DNA of 64,000 nt from HyVt-477 sp965224605 (lineage in GTDB: Bacteria > Pseudomonadota > Gammaproteobacteria > Thiotrichales > Thiotrichaceae): assembly GCA_965224605.1 (NCBI GenBank), contig CBDCZP010000005.1, positions 186,001-250,000 on the forward strand, given 5' to 3'. Below, in pieces: positions 15,920 to 24,081 of this stretch. Under the pieces are notes generated by a model. That model was not told the origin of the DNA and ran no database searches. It saw nothing but the letters and a program-made list of their open reading frames with translations. The position numbers and the translations under genes were made by a program. How positions within the stretch are numbered: the first letter of the stretch is position 1; the number at the start of each line of letters is the position of its first letter.

Positions 15920-16273
15920 TTATAGCACCGTTCTCTTTACACGATGACCAATCTGGCTCCGAGTCCCCCATAAATGCTGAACACCTGTTACATCCATGCG
16001 TTTCCAGCGTTTGTTCTTGGTAGATGTTTTATCAGCAGATTCATGAGAAGAAACAACCATCACAACACCTTGAATCGTTACCTCATCCGCAGCAAAGAAC
16101 ATGGAATCCATAGATGAATTTACAGGGCGCAGTTCAATAGAGCCTTCAACTTGAGGATGAAAATACTTCAAGGTCGCCTCCAGCCCATTTACCGAACCAT
16201 CAATCAAAGCCACCACAATCTCACCACGTTCAGCCGTAGCCTGTTCACGGATCACCACATAATCCCCGCCCAT
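15920..16273 (-). pseudogene. Headless LexA/S24-type protease domain remnant
   Basis: The 117-residue frame matches only the C-terminal half of LexA-type S24 proteins: GGDYVVIREQATAERGEIVVAL, the ATLKYF segment holding the catalytic-type Lys, then IELRPVNSSMDSMFFAADEVTIQGVVM. The DNA-binding domain, the Ala-Gly cleavage site and the catalytic Ser region are missing; upstream codons read into a stop after about 20 residues without any start. The last 35 residues (basic, after VVSSHESADK) do not look like LexA. I read this as a truncated repressor or SOS-type gene, probably from mobile DNA. A short functional protein is not excluded. Confidence 0.6.
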
Positions 16274-16721
16274 TAAATACTCCCAGACCTCATCCGCGCT
16301 CCAGTTGTATCTAAGTAGATAGGTTGACTATAGCTTATAATTCTCGGATTTTCAGAGAAAAGCTAAATACGAAAGCTGATTAAATTCTAAATTTCAAAGC
16401 ACTCTTTACTATTCTGAAGTAATATTTATCCATATGCTTATTTTGCATTATAGATTTTCAGACACATAGTACCCCTGAGCATCAGATTGATTCCTAAAAG
16501 TTTGAAAGCAATTGTCCTTGCCTGTCGTCTATTTCCCCATTTGTCTTTTCGTTTTACGAAAGATAGCGGGACTTACAAGAATCAAGCCTTTCCTCAAATA
16601 CTATGAATAGCAGCCCTATGGTTTAAACCATAACTATTCTACTTAATAACCCATCAGGAGATGAATTAACAGCTATTTAATATTTTGTAAAATTCGAATA
16701 TAGTTTCTTGTTCTTACTCAT
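16274..16721. other. Gene-free interval in decayed mobile DNA
   Basis: About 450 bp, AT-rich. No frame with credible start or protein-like composition. It separates the LexA-like remnant from the truncated TraI_2 gene. Ends in a perfect hairpin at 16710-16734. Confidence 0.5.
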
Positions 16722-16734
16722 TCAGAGTAAGAAC
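16710..16734. repeat. Perfect hairpin at the broken end of traI
   Basis: GTTCTTACTC and GAGTAAGAAC are perfect 10-bp arms around ATTCA. The stop codon of the truncated TraI_2 frame (16722-16724) lies in the loop. Without a T-run it is not a classic terminator. It may mark the breakpoint of the gene. Confidence 0.7.
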
Positions 16735-17183
16735 TGGATTAGCGGGTGGTAATCGAATTGGTCAACCAGTGGCTTGCCAATATCATGCATCATCGCTGCG
16801 GTTAATACGGCATAAGACCATAGCTCTTGTTTTTCAGAAATTACTTCGGGACTTGCACCCAAGGGAAGCATTTTTCCAGACCTGAGTTGTAGAGCATGAA
16901 GTCCAACTTCTAAACTATGCTGCAATAATCCACCAGCAAAGGCATGATGATGAGATTCTGATGCAGGTAACTGTTGAACCAGTTTGGCAAAGGATTGTAT
17001 AAATGACTGGTACAAAGTTTTCCAATGGGATTCTGGCACACTAACCTGACTTCTAATCTGTTGCAGAAGGTTTTGATGGGGGAGTAGTAATTCTTGAGCT
17101 GATTTGGCTATTAATAAAGACCTGTCAAAAGTAACAGGTTTTTGAGGGGATGAGCTTCTTAACCAGTTCGGTAAGAATTTCAT
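16722..17183 (-). pseudogene. Truncated TraI_2-type relaxase/HD protein of an integrative element
   Basis: 153 residues matching only the N-terminus of the TraI_2 family (relaxases of SXT-like and other integrative conjugative elements, normally several hundred residues). Diagnostic: AQELLLPHQNLLQQI near residue 30, ASESHHHAFAGGLLQHSLEVGLHAL near 75-100 (HD-domain His residues), ELWSYAVLTAAMMHDIGKPLVDQ near 120-142. After VDQ the similarity stops and the frame ends 11 residues later. The catalytic C-terminal part is missing. Good evidence for a decayed conjugative element beside tRNA-Thr. Confidence 0.8.
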
Positions 17184-17273
17184 GAGAATAGGATTCCTAG
17201 TTTAATGGTAGCGTCAACACTAACAAACTAGAGGTTTATTATTAGGTAATAATCAAGCATTGAATTGAGATAA

Positions 17274-17672
17274 TTATTCAACCCAGTTTTCTACATTTAA
17301 TTCAGGCACTCGACTAAATTCCCGCACATTATTAGTGACCATAATGGCATTGATACTCCGCGCATGAGCAGCAATCAAGGTATCATTATTACCAATGGGA
17401 GTACCTTGTTTGTTTAAATAAGATCTTATTTGTCCGTAATGTCTGGCGGCTTCTTCATTCCAGGGTTCGATAAACAGCCTTCTGGTAAACATATCCAGTT
17501 GTACCCAGCGTTCCTTTCTTTTTAAAGCTTCACCGTTTTCTATTCCATAACAGAGTTCTCCATAGGTAATTGAAGAGATACAAAGCTCTTTAATGGCTTT
17601 GAACTTGTGGCGTAGTTTATCTGAGCGGTTTTTCAAGACAAAACTACAGGTATCCGTATCCAGCATGTACAT
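17274..17672 (-). CDS. vapC: VapC-type PIN-domain toxin
   Basis: 132 residues. PIN nuclease of the VapC group that cleaves initiator tRNA: N-terminal MLDTDTCSFVLK with the first acidic residues, ITYGELCYGIE with the second (Glu near 40), PIGNNDTLIAAHA near 92 (Asp), and TNNVREFSRVPELNVENW at the end. All expected acidic positions are present, so it is probably active. Its ATG overlaps the vapB stop by one base (TAATG), giving coupled translation. Confidence 0.93.
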   Translation of the reverse strand: MYMLDTDTCSFVLKNRSDKLRHKFKAIKELCISSITYGELCYGIENGEALKRKERWVQLDMFTRRLFIEPWNEEAARHYGQIRSYLNKQGTPIGNNDTLIAAHARSINAIMVTNNVREFSRVPELNVENWVE

Positions 17673-17905
17673 TAATAAAACTCTCTTTCCTGGGGTGGTG
17701 TGTCTTCTCTGTCTTTTAGAAAATCATCATCAAAGGCAGAGGGTGTATTAAAAAAATCATCCCAGCTAGGTTTTTTGGGTGAAATAACAATGTCATCACC
17801 TTGTTTAGTAATATAGACCTCACTAACATCAAAGCGATACTCTTTAGGGATGCGTACTGCCTGACTCCGACCATTCATAAATATTTTAGCGACTTGTGTA
17901 CTCAT
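17672..17905 (-). CDS. vapB: VapB-type antitoxin
   Basis: 77 residues. SpoVT/AbrB-fold DNA-binding N-terminus (MSTQVAKIFMNGRSQAVRIPKEYRF is the start region, NGRSQAVRIP the key motif) and an acidic, disordered C-terminus that would bind VapC. The ATG at 17905 is chosen because AGGAGG precedes it by 6 bases; the frame is open to 17941. Normally represses its own operon. Upstream promoter region contains the repeated TATAATATACC/AGTATATTATAG, a dyad that could be the VapBC operator (17928-17956). Confidence 0.92.
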   Translation of the reverse strand: MSTQVAKIFMNGRSQAVRIPKEYRFDVSEVYITKQGDDIVISPKKPSWDDFFNTPSAFDDDFLKDREDTPPQEREFY

Positions 17906-17972
17906 AATAACCTCCTGATGTGACCATCTATAATATACCAATAAGTATATTATAGACTTATTTTAGGTAAAT

Positions 17973-18002
17973 AAAAGCCCCACATAAATATGCAGGGCTT
18001 TT
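17973..18002 (-). terminator. Hairpin terminator after the helicase remnant
   Basis: AAAAGCCC and GGGCTTTT arms around a 14-base AT-rich loop. T-runs occur on both strands. It lies just beyond the helicase tail stop (18005) and just upstream of vapB, so it probably ended the helicase transcript on the minus strand. Confidence 0.7.
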
Positions 18003-18004
18003 CA

Positions 18005-18660
18005 TTAGGCGATTAACTGCTTTGCTAAAGCAACTTCAATGCTATCACCTGACTGGTTGAGAACATCCAGACCTGTATCGGGCATATCACCAGAGGTAGA
18101 CTGACTTACTGCTATTTTCTCTGCCATTAAGCTCAAACAGGTCGTTTGTGCTGTTTGAGCTTAATGGCAGAGAAAATAGACATCTACATCAAGGGTTTGA
18201 CCGATACGCCATGAGCGTCTTGAGGCTTGTTGAATTGTATACACATTATAGCCCGATTGCATGAATACTAGCGTTGGAAACTCCAGTAAATCCAGTCCTG
18301 TTTTAACTAGTTCTGGGTTGCAAATCATGATATCAATGCCTTTGTCTACTTGATCCAATATCCATTCTTCACGTCTGTCGGTTGAGACAGTAGACCTTAG
18401 AACGGCTGGTTTTAATCCTGCATTATCCAGTAGTCGTTTCAGGCGAGTTGCGGTATCACGTTTACCTGTGTAGGTGGTGTAAATATTAATAGTTGTAAAA
18501 GTATATTCACTATCTCTTAAAAAAAAGCATACTTCGTCGGGGAACTGAAAAAAGCTTTTGATTAAATCCACTTTCTCTTGGATAGCATGAATAATTGAAA
18601 AAATGGTTCTTTCCATCTCATCCTGTTCCGGATAGATTTTTTACCCATTTCTCTTTTAGC
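18005..18660 (-). pseudogene. SNF2-type helicase C-terminal remnant, broken by frameshift and palindrome
   Basis: Three pieces of one gene can be read. From about 18660, KEKWVK then a frame change at a run of six A/T (18637-18642) into IYPEQDEMERTIFSIIHAIQEK. The main frame to 18161 carries helicase C-terminal motifs: TTYTGKRDTATRLKRLLD, MICNPELVKTGLDLLEFPTLV, and QQASRRSWRIGQ (motif VI). It stops at DVYFLCH. The family tail resumes beyond in another frame as TTCLSLMAEKIAVSQST and ends at 18005 with ALAKQLIA. Between them sits a perfect 29-bp palindrome. The N-terminal Walker domains are missing. Helicases of this type are carried by integrative elements. Confidence 0.8.
18112..18179. repeat. 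Perfect 29-bp inverted repeat inside helicase pseudogene
   Basis: Arms 18112-18140 and 18151-18179 are exact reverse complements around a 10-base loop (GTCGTTTGTG). One arm encodes the conserved CLSLMAEKI of the helicase; the other replaces the expected residues after VYFLC and introduces a stop. The layout fits template switching that perfected a shorter quasi-palindrome. Confidence 0.85.
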
Positions 18661-18842
18661 ATAATTCCACACTTGCACTCGCTTACTATGATGATGCTTG
18701 AATGAACAATTGTGGGCTATGTGTTCGTATGAAGCTTATGAATGTTATGTTTGATAGCGACTTGAATACACAATTAAGGAAACCGTTATTCTAAGAGTGA
18801 AGACTGATATTATGACTGAAAGCAGGCAACTGAGGATTCTAG

Positions 18843-18900
18843 TACTCCAGCAACATAGGTTTGATGGGTACAGAGCAATCAAACCTATCTTGTTGGAGTA
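18843..18900. repeat. Imperfect inverted repeat, 23-bp arms
   Basis: Arms TACTCCAGCAACATAGGTTT+GAT and the complement of TACTCCAACAAGATAGGTTT+GAT match at 21 of 23 positions around a 12-base loop. No T-run follows. Could be an operator, an attenuator or the remains of a small mobile element. Confidence 0.7.
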
Positions 18901-19053
18901 TCAGGTTGAAGTTAGTAATATACTTTTCCGTTTGAGAATGTGCTTGATGTTTGTTTTCCATGATGTATTCACTTGTCAAAAGTTAAGGTTTAACTTAAGA
19001 TCAAGTCATCAGGGACAACACTAGCTTGGTTCTTCACTTGGAACTAAGCGGGA

Positions 19054-19090
19054 AAGCTCGCCATTCTTTAGCAAGGGGCGGGCTTTTTTT
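19054..19090 (+). terminator. Probable rho-independent terminator
   Basis: AAGCTCGCC pairs with GGCGGGCTT (one T-G wobble) across a 14-base loop, followed by seven T. Oriented to end plus-strand transcription. No clear gene lies directly upstream on that strand. Confidence 0.7.
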
Positions 19091-19269
19091 ATGCCTAATG
19101 ACCTGATCAGGTCGAAAAAGCACAAATACAAATAGGGTAAATCAAAGAATTCCAGACATGACTGGAGCAACTGATTAAAAAAGGTGAGGATTAAATGCTA
19201 TGAAGAAAATCTATCCATATTCTTGAAGAATAAGACATTCTGGGTGAAAACACCCAGAAGTCTGGAATA

Positions 19270-19345
<76 letters not shown>

Positions 19346-19941
19346 GAAATTGAGAATGCGAATTCTATAGAAGGAATTCGTATTACGCAAGTTTGATTTG
19401 ATGTGAATTTTAAATAAAATATCAATATGGGAACTAGCTGGAAAATATAATCTTTGCGAGCCTACTTATTGTTCTTATTAGTGAAGGCTCACAAAGTATA
19501 AAAATATTATTATTATTATAATCTATAGATGTAGATGATAAAAATTTTAAATAAAATATCAATATGGGAACTAGCTGGAAAATATAATCTTTGCGAGCCT
19601 ACTTATTGTTCTTATTAGTGAAGGCTCACAAAGTATAAAAATATTATTATTATTATAATCTATAGATGTAGATGTAGATGTTCACACATACCAAATCAGG
19701 AGTCCCCTTCGCTGACTTGTATTATAGATATTAGCCCATGACCTTTTGTATAGTCATTTATTCTTGTTATAACCTTATCCTAGCGGTTTCTTATTATCAG
19801 TCTTTAGAATCTACGTTCTTTACTAGACTTCGGAGCGCATTCTACATATTTTGTATGAACGTGTTCTTAATACCTAAACACATTTGATGTTTATTGTTTA
19901 TGTGTATATTTATCAATAGCTTGTGTGCACAAAAAACACCG
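19346..19941. other. Gene-free interval with a tandem duplication
   Basis: About 600 bp upstream of tRNA-Thr and downstream of the 128-residue hypothetical gene (which ends here on the minus strand). Holds the 137-bp tandem repeat listed separately. After 19680 the sequence is AT-rich with no open frame that I trust. Must contain the tRNA promoter. Confidence 0.5.
19406..19675 (+). repeat. 137-bp tandem direct duplication
   Basis: Copy 1 begins at 19406 and copy 2 at 19543, with practically identical sequence for about 132 bases (AATTTTAAATAAAATATCAA, GGGAACTAGCTGG, and so on). Each copy contains the dyad CTTTGCGAGCCT ... AGGCTCACAAAG with a 21-base loop and an (ATT)n run. The identity shows a recent duplication. 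Confidence 0.9.
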
Positions 19942-20328
19942 TTATGGATTAAAAGTAATGACTTGCTCTTGCTGTGCGGTGGCGAAACTGCGATCAAAAA
20001 CCAGTTCAATAGAAAGCCCAGATTCCTCTTTAAAACTCGCCTTGACTTGTTGTAAATCTGGCATGCGATTAGCTAGATAAGTACACATAGCAGAAGCCAA
20101 AGCATCATTCTCTTCACTCAATGCATTTACCATCGAACTGGCTACAAACTGAGTACGTTCTAGAGGGTTTGGGTTTTCAACACGTTTGTCACTGATGGTA
20201 ATACCTTGATCCATTCGGGCATCCATACTATCGAGATATTTTCGTTGATGCCCGGGGAGCGGTTGCCCTCGATCAAACTCCAAAATAGCGCTGCCGTTTA
20301 TAACGACCGTTAATTGTTGTTTACTCAT
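19942..20328 (-). CDS. Conserved-type hypothetical protein, 128 residues
   Basis: I do not recognise the family. Soluble and acidic/polar, no signal peptide or membrane segment. Starts with a beta-rich stretch (QQLTVVINGSAILEFDRGQ), has a helical middle (ERTQFVASSMVNALSEENDALASAMCTYLANRMPD region) and ends in a strand-rich SIELVFDRSF. The start overlaps the stop of the upstream Sel1-repeat gene by 4 bases (ATGA), so the two are translated together and probably work together. Confidence 0.75.
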   Translation of the reverse strand: MSKQQLTVVINGSAILEFDRGQPLPGHQRKYLDSMDARMDQGITISDKRVENPNPLERTQFVASSMVNALSEENDALASAMCTYLANRMPDLQQVKASFKEESGLSIELVFDRSFATAQQEQVITFNP

Positions 20329-20777
20329 GCCAGATCATCAAATCCTGCTGCTTTATAGAGTTTTTTTGCTTTTGCTGAGTCTTGATCTACTCCTTTGCCT
20401 TGTTCGTACATCATGGCAAGAGTAGTCAATGATCCTTGTAATCCTTGATCCGCAGCTTTAGTAAACCACTCTACTGCTTTTGCGCCGTCTTTTTCTGCGC
20501 ATTCACCTTCAAGGTGCATGAAGCCAACACCATGCTGGGCGATGGCATATCCTTGTTCTGCTGATTTGAGCATCCATTCATAGGCAGCGGTATCGTTTTG
20601 TGCAATACCTAATCCATTTTGATACATAATCGCTAACATATGCTGAGCATGTGCATCGCCATCATAAGCGAAAGGGGATAATAGCTGAATAGCACGCGAG
20701 AAGTGTTTCGCTTCAAATGCCGCCAATCCGCTAGAAAAATCCATTTCTTCAGAATCTGTTCTACTTGTCTCAGTCAT
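20325..20777 (-). CDS. Sel1-repeat (TPR-like) protein
   Basis: 150 residues with three Sel1-like repeats: AQHMLAIMYQNGLGIAQND (about 46-64), AIAQHGVGFMHLEGECAEKD (about 82-100) and SLTTLAMMYEQGKGVDQDSA (about 119-138), each of about 36 residues with the A-x-x-x-L-x-x-x-Y pattern. No signal peptide, so probably cytoplasmic protein-protein interaction. Coupled to the 128-residue gene downstream by a 4-bp overlap. A weak ribosome site precedes the ATG. Confidence 0.85.
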   Translation of the reverse strand: MTETSRTDSEEMDFSSGLAAFEAKHFSRAIQLLSPFAYDGDAHAQHMLAIMYQNGLGIAQNDTAAYEWMLKSAEQGYAIAQHGVGFMHLEGECAEKDGAKAVEWFTKAADQGLQGSLTTLAMMYEQGKGVDQDSAKAKKLYKAAGFDDLA

Positions 20778-21262
20778 ATCTATTGTCCTAAGTTTTAATT
20801 TCGGGAATTTTACACGATATACTGCATAAGACCGTAAATGTTACTGCATTAGCAGGGGTTTAGAGATTTTATTCAGTTAAGATGTTGATTTTAAATACTC
20901 TATGGCAAGGTTAAAGGCTCTCTCAGGAAGCCACTTCCATCAATATTCCAAATCATGTCTTTACGCTTATTACCCCTATAGGGATATTCAGAAATCTTTA
21001 GATAGACGTATACTTGCGTGTACATAAAAGTTTGTAATCTATAAATTGTTTGGAATGTATTTACAATCGGTATTAAGACTATTGAATACAAACCCGATTA
21101 GCAGCACTCATTTTCGAAAGCCTGGTATATTTCATCTGGAGCTTTCAAGATACTAAGCCATTTAGATTTAGTAAGATTGTGACAAGTAACCCCAAAGTGC
21201 ATAATATGGCTTAACTATTTTTTGCACTACGAATTTAGATTTAACAGAAAGAGGAAAAGGCA
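20778..21262. other. Gene-free interval
   Basis: 485 bp between the divergent Sel1 gene and the 64-codon gene. A 63-codon frame on the minus strand (20900-21091) lacks a ribosome site and protein-like composition. Promoters for both flanking genes must lie here. I see no clear operator or repeat. Confidence 0.5.
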
Positions 21263-21457
21263 ATGAACCAAGAGTATTATGATGCTGTTGTAAAAATGGA
21301 AGCGGCTAATGTTGATCCAGAATATGTACAGGGCTGGCAAGGTGGATATCTGGTTAATCCTGAGCGTGAAGAACAGCGTTTAACTGAAGCTTATGAAGCT
21401 GGCTATGAAGATGGCAAGGAACATAAACTAGATGGTTATAGCGACTGGGTTAAATAA
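21263..21457 (+). CDS. Small acidic protein, weakly RMF-like
   Basis: 64 residues, ATG preceded by AGAGGAAAAGG and followed after 20 bp by a strong terminator: a well-formed single-gene unit. Contains GWQGGYLVNPEREEQR near 23-38 and EAYEAGYEDGKEHKLDGYSDW near the end. The two Gly-Tyr/Gly-Gly-Tyr units recall ribosome modulation factor (E-x-x-x-x-G-Y-x-x-G), but the protein is acidic while RMF is basic, so the function is open. Confidence 0.8.
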   Translation: MNQEYYDAVVKMEAANVDPEYVQGWQGGYLVNPEREEQRLTEAYEAGYEDGKEHKLDGYSDWVK

Positions 21458-21478
21458 TCTAGCTCTTTATAAAATCTA

Positions 21479-21507
21479 AAAGCGGACTTTCGAGTCCGCT
21501 TTTTTTA
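21479..21507 (+). terminator. Rho-independent terminator
   Basis: Perfect stem AGCGGACT/AGTCCGCT with a TTCG tetraloop, followed by seven or more T. Ends the 64-codon gene. Confidence 0.95.
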
Positions 21508-21627
21508 TGGGGATTATAATATATGCTTTCTCAACATGGGGCTTTCTAAACAGTAGGCTTATCCGTCAAGGCCTCATCTGTTTACTTGTTTAGTTCCTGA
21601 TAACTTCAACTTGCCAACATGGTAATG

Positions 21628-22101
21628 CTAACTTGTTTCCAAGCTATCCATCGAGTCTTCGAGAGGGGCTGTATCCGCTTCATTGCTGGTAGCGAAAGAT
21701 TGCGCCTCTTGTCTCAACATTCTGCCATTAACTTCGGCTCCTACTTCCATTTCTAACAAGTTATAATGAACATCTCCGGTTATTTTTGCCTGAGGGTAAA
21801 GATCTATCTTTTCACTGGCGAAAACATTCCCATTAATCGTTCCATTAATAATCATGTTGGGAACGCGAACCTCGCCTTCTATATTGCCTTCATCATCAAG
21901 TATTAGCACAGAGTCGTTACTCTCTGCGACAAGATTCCCCTGAATGGTTCCATCTATTTTTAATACACCCGTGAAGTGCATATCACCTTTTACAGTCGTT
22001 GTGTTTCCAATAAGAGTATTAACCTCATTTCGATCAGTTGACCCTGTATTTGTGGTGTTTGTTGATGTAGCGGGTTTTGTTGTTTTATTCTTTTTGAACA
22101 T
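21628..22101 (-). CDS. Bactofilin (polymer-forming cytoskeletal protein)
   Basis: 157 residues, central bactofilin domain (about 30-130) with the repeating beta-helix pattern: NTTTVKGDMHFTGVLKIDGTIQGNL, EGEVRVPNMIINGTINGNVFA, and KIDLYPQAKITGDVHYN. Flexible polar tails on both sides (Thr/Asn-rich N-terminus). Bactofilins polymerise without nucleotides and position cell-wall enzymes or other proteins. Strong ribosome site AAAGGAGA before the ATG. 90 bp downstream of the DUF6776 gene, a pairing also known in pseudomonads (recalled). Confidence 0.93.
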   Translation of the reverse strand: MFKKNKTTKPATSTNTTNTGSTDRNEVNTLIGNTTTVKGDMHFTGVLKIDGTIQGNLVAESNDSVLILDDEGNIEGEVRVPNMIINGTINGNVFASEKIDLYPQAKITGDVHYNLLEMEVGAEVNGRMLRQEAQSFATSNEADTAPLEDSMDSLETS

Positions 22102-22192
22102 AATACAATCTCCTTTAAGCCTGAGGTATCTTTGTTTGGGGTTATTGTGGGTGGGGTTAATTTAATATAGCATGATTCTTAGTTAAAAATAT

Positions 22193-22945
22193 TCAGTTTT
22201 TCTGATTTACCAAAGGTTTCCATTGGTACGCTTTTCGTATTGTAGAATATTTTTTATCTTTAGGGATAATCCATAGTGTGACTTTATCGGGAGAAAAGCC
22301 CTCAGGAAGGATGATGTCACCTTCTAAACTTTGGTAATATTTTAACGAAAACTTTCTTTCTGCTTCAACGCCATCAGCAGCTAATTCTCTATGGCTATAG
22401 CTTCTATTCTTACCCTCTTCTTTGCCTGTTATTCTAATGACATACTGCCCTTTGAGTATCTTTTTCTCGCCTCTGACCTGAGAGAGGATAACGGTATAGT
22501 GATAACGATCATCCGTTTCATTGCTGTCTTTTTCACGCATATCAAAATGGCGAATATGCAAGCCTTTACTAAGATTGTCTGCAGATAAAATATCATCATA
22601 AAGCAATTGATTTTTTCTAGCGGCCGTCAGTTCTTCTTCTACTTCAAGCATTTCTCTATTTAACGCTTTATTCGTAGCCTGCTGAATAGAATTCTCACGG
22701 CTTAAGGCTATTAGTTCTCTCTTCAGATCATTGAATTTTTCTTGAAGCTCTGTCAGCTCTAAACTGGAACCTGCTATTTTTCTTCCCTGTATGTCATCGG
22801 TAAACATCCAGTAGTTATTTTTATATAAGCCAAAAATAACTAAACCCGCTATTAGAAGAGCGGAAAGTAAAGTCATTAAATAACGAGACTTTTCATTGGG
22901 AGCGGGTAACTGTATCCCTATGTCTTTATTAATATCTAGTTTCAT
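22193..22945 (-). CDS. DUF6776-like membrane protein
   Basis: 250 residues. One membrane segment (about 24-43, LMTLLSALLIAGLVIFGLY), then a coiled coil (about 60-115, rich in Glu, Leu, Arg) and a C-terminal beta-rich domain (YHYTVILSQVRGEKKILKGQYVI onwards, then DKVTLWIIPKDKKYSTIRK). This is the topology of the DUF6776 proteins found beside bactofilin and argC in gammaproteobacteria. It probably anchors or regulates the bactofilin at the inner membrane; that is inference from position. Confidence 0.8.
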   Translation of the reverse strand: MKLDINKDIGIQLPAPNEKSRYLMTLLSALLIAGLVIFGLYKNNYWMFTDDIQGRKIAGSSLELTELQEKFNDLKRELIALSRENSIQQATNKALNREMLEVEEELTAARKNQLLYDDILSADNLSKGLHIRHFDMREKDSNETDDRYHYTVILSQVRGEKKILKGQYVIRITGKEEGKNRSYSHRELAADGVEAERKFSLKYYQSLEGDIILPEGFSPDKVTLWIIPKDKKYSTIRKAYQWKPLVNQKN

Positions 22946-23052
22946 AGTTTCACGAAAATTTACAAAAGTTTTATATATGGTTTTATAATTTTTATTTTTC
23001 TAACCGATGTTTAGTCCGCTATACGAGACTAAGCTTTCTAGATGCTAACTAA

Positions 23053-24081
23053 TTAGGGAAGAAAAGCGGGGGACATTAGCCCGGTTGTTTCGTTAAGTCC
23101 AAGCATAATGTTCATATTTTGTACCGCTTGTCCTGCGGCTCCTTTCACTAAATTATCAATCACCGAAAGAACAACGATACGTTCTCCATTACCCGGCCTG
23201 TGAGGTGATATCCGGCAAATGTTGGAACCTTTTACAGAGCGGGTCTCAGGATGCGATCCTGCTGGCATCACATCAACAAAAGGTTCGTCTGCATAACGCT
23301 TTTCGAACAACTGTTGTAGATCATGCTCGATATCTGCCTGCGTATATAACGTTGCATGAATACCTCTAATCATCGGCAACAAATGCGGAACAAAGGTTAA
23401 GTCTGCTGGCTTTCCCGCCAACAAAGATAACGTTTGTACGATTTCTGGCTGATGTCTGTGTCCATCCGAGGCATATGCCTTGAAGTTGTCTGAAATCTCA
23501 CTCAATAATGTACTCACATTAGCTTGCCGACCCGCTCCACTTGCACCGGATTTACAATCTGCGATGATACCTTTTGCGTCAATCACACCCGCTTCTAACA
23601 ATGGCAGCAATCCCAATGTTACCGCTGTGGGATAACACCCGGGATTTGCCACTAAATTTGCTGATGCTATCTGCGCACGGTTTATTTCCGGCAAACCATA
23701 CACAGCCAATTCAACTAGCTCAGGAGTTGCATGTTGCATACCGTACCATTTTTCCCAGACACTCAGGTCTTTGATCCGATAATCTGCGGCTAAATCAATC
23801 ACCTTGACACCGTTATCTAGTAAAACTTTGCTATGTTGCATAGCAATACCGTTGGGAGTAGCAAAGAACACTAAATCACAGTCCGATAGCTTTTCTACGT
23901 CTGGTTCACTAAAATCCAGATCTATAAACCCCCGCAAGTTAGGAAACATACCATCAACACGACTTCCTGCATTTGCTCGTGAAGTGACTATGGTCACCTC
24001 AACATTGCTATGGGTTGACAGTATTCTCAATAGTTCAACACCCGTATATCCGGTTGCGCCAACGATGCCTATTTTTTTCAT
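23053..24081 (-). CDS. argC: N-acetyl-gamma-glutamyl-phosphate reductase
   Basis: 342 residues. Third step of arginine biosynthesis: NADPH-dependent reduction of N-acetylglutamyl phosphate to the semialdehyde. NADP-binding GATGYTGVELLRIL at residues 8-21, catalytic Cys in NPGCYPTAV near 147, the GASGAGRQ loop near 180, and GHRHQPEI (catalytic His region) near 205. Normal length. First gene of a minus-strand group with DUF6776 and bactofilin (107-bp gap). Confidence 0.96.
   Translation of the reverse strand: MKKIGIVGATGYTGVELLRILSTHSNVEVTIVTSRANAGSRVDGMFPNLRGFIDLDFSEPDVEKLSDCDLVFFATPNGIAMQHSKVLLDNGVKVIDLAADYRIKDLSVWEKWYGMQHATPELVELAVYGLPEINRAQIASANLVANPGCYPTAVTLGLLPLLEAGVIDAKGIIADCKSGASGAGRQANVSTLLSEISDNFKAYASDGHRHQPEIVQTLSLLAGKPADLTFVPHLLPMIRGIHATLYTQADIEHDLQQLFEKRYADEPFVDVMPAGSHPETRSVKGSNICRISPHRPGNGERIVVLSVIDNLVKGAAGQAVQNMNIMLGLNETTGLMSPAFLP

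Larger units (their letters stand above)
18661..19269. other. Gene-free interval beside tRNA-Thr
   Basis: About 600 bp. The first 60 bases on the minus strand still read KRVQVWNYAKRE-like codons that may belong to the broken helicase. A frame at 18797-19024 (75 codons) has no recognisable features and is crossed by an inverted repeat, so I do not call it. A hairpin and terminator-like structure lie at 18843-18900 and 19054-19090. Confidence 0.5.

Noticed and set aside
18797..19024. 75-codon frame
   Set aside because: No ribosome site, no family features, and crossed by an inverted repeat.
20900..21091. 63-codon minus-strand frame
   Set aside because: No start signals and non-protein-like composition in an AT-rich gap.
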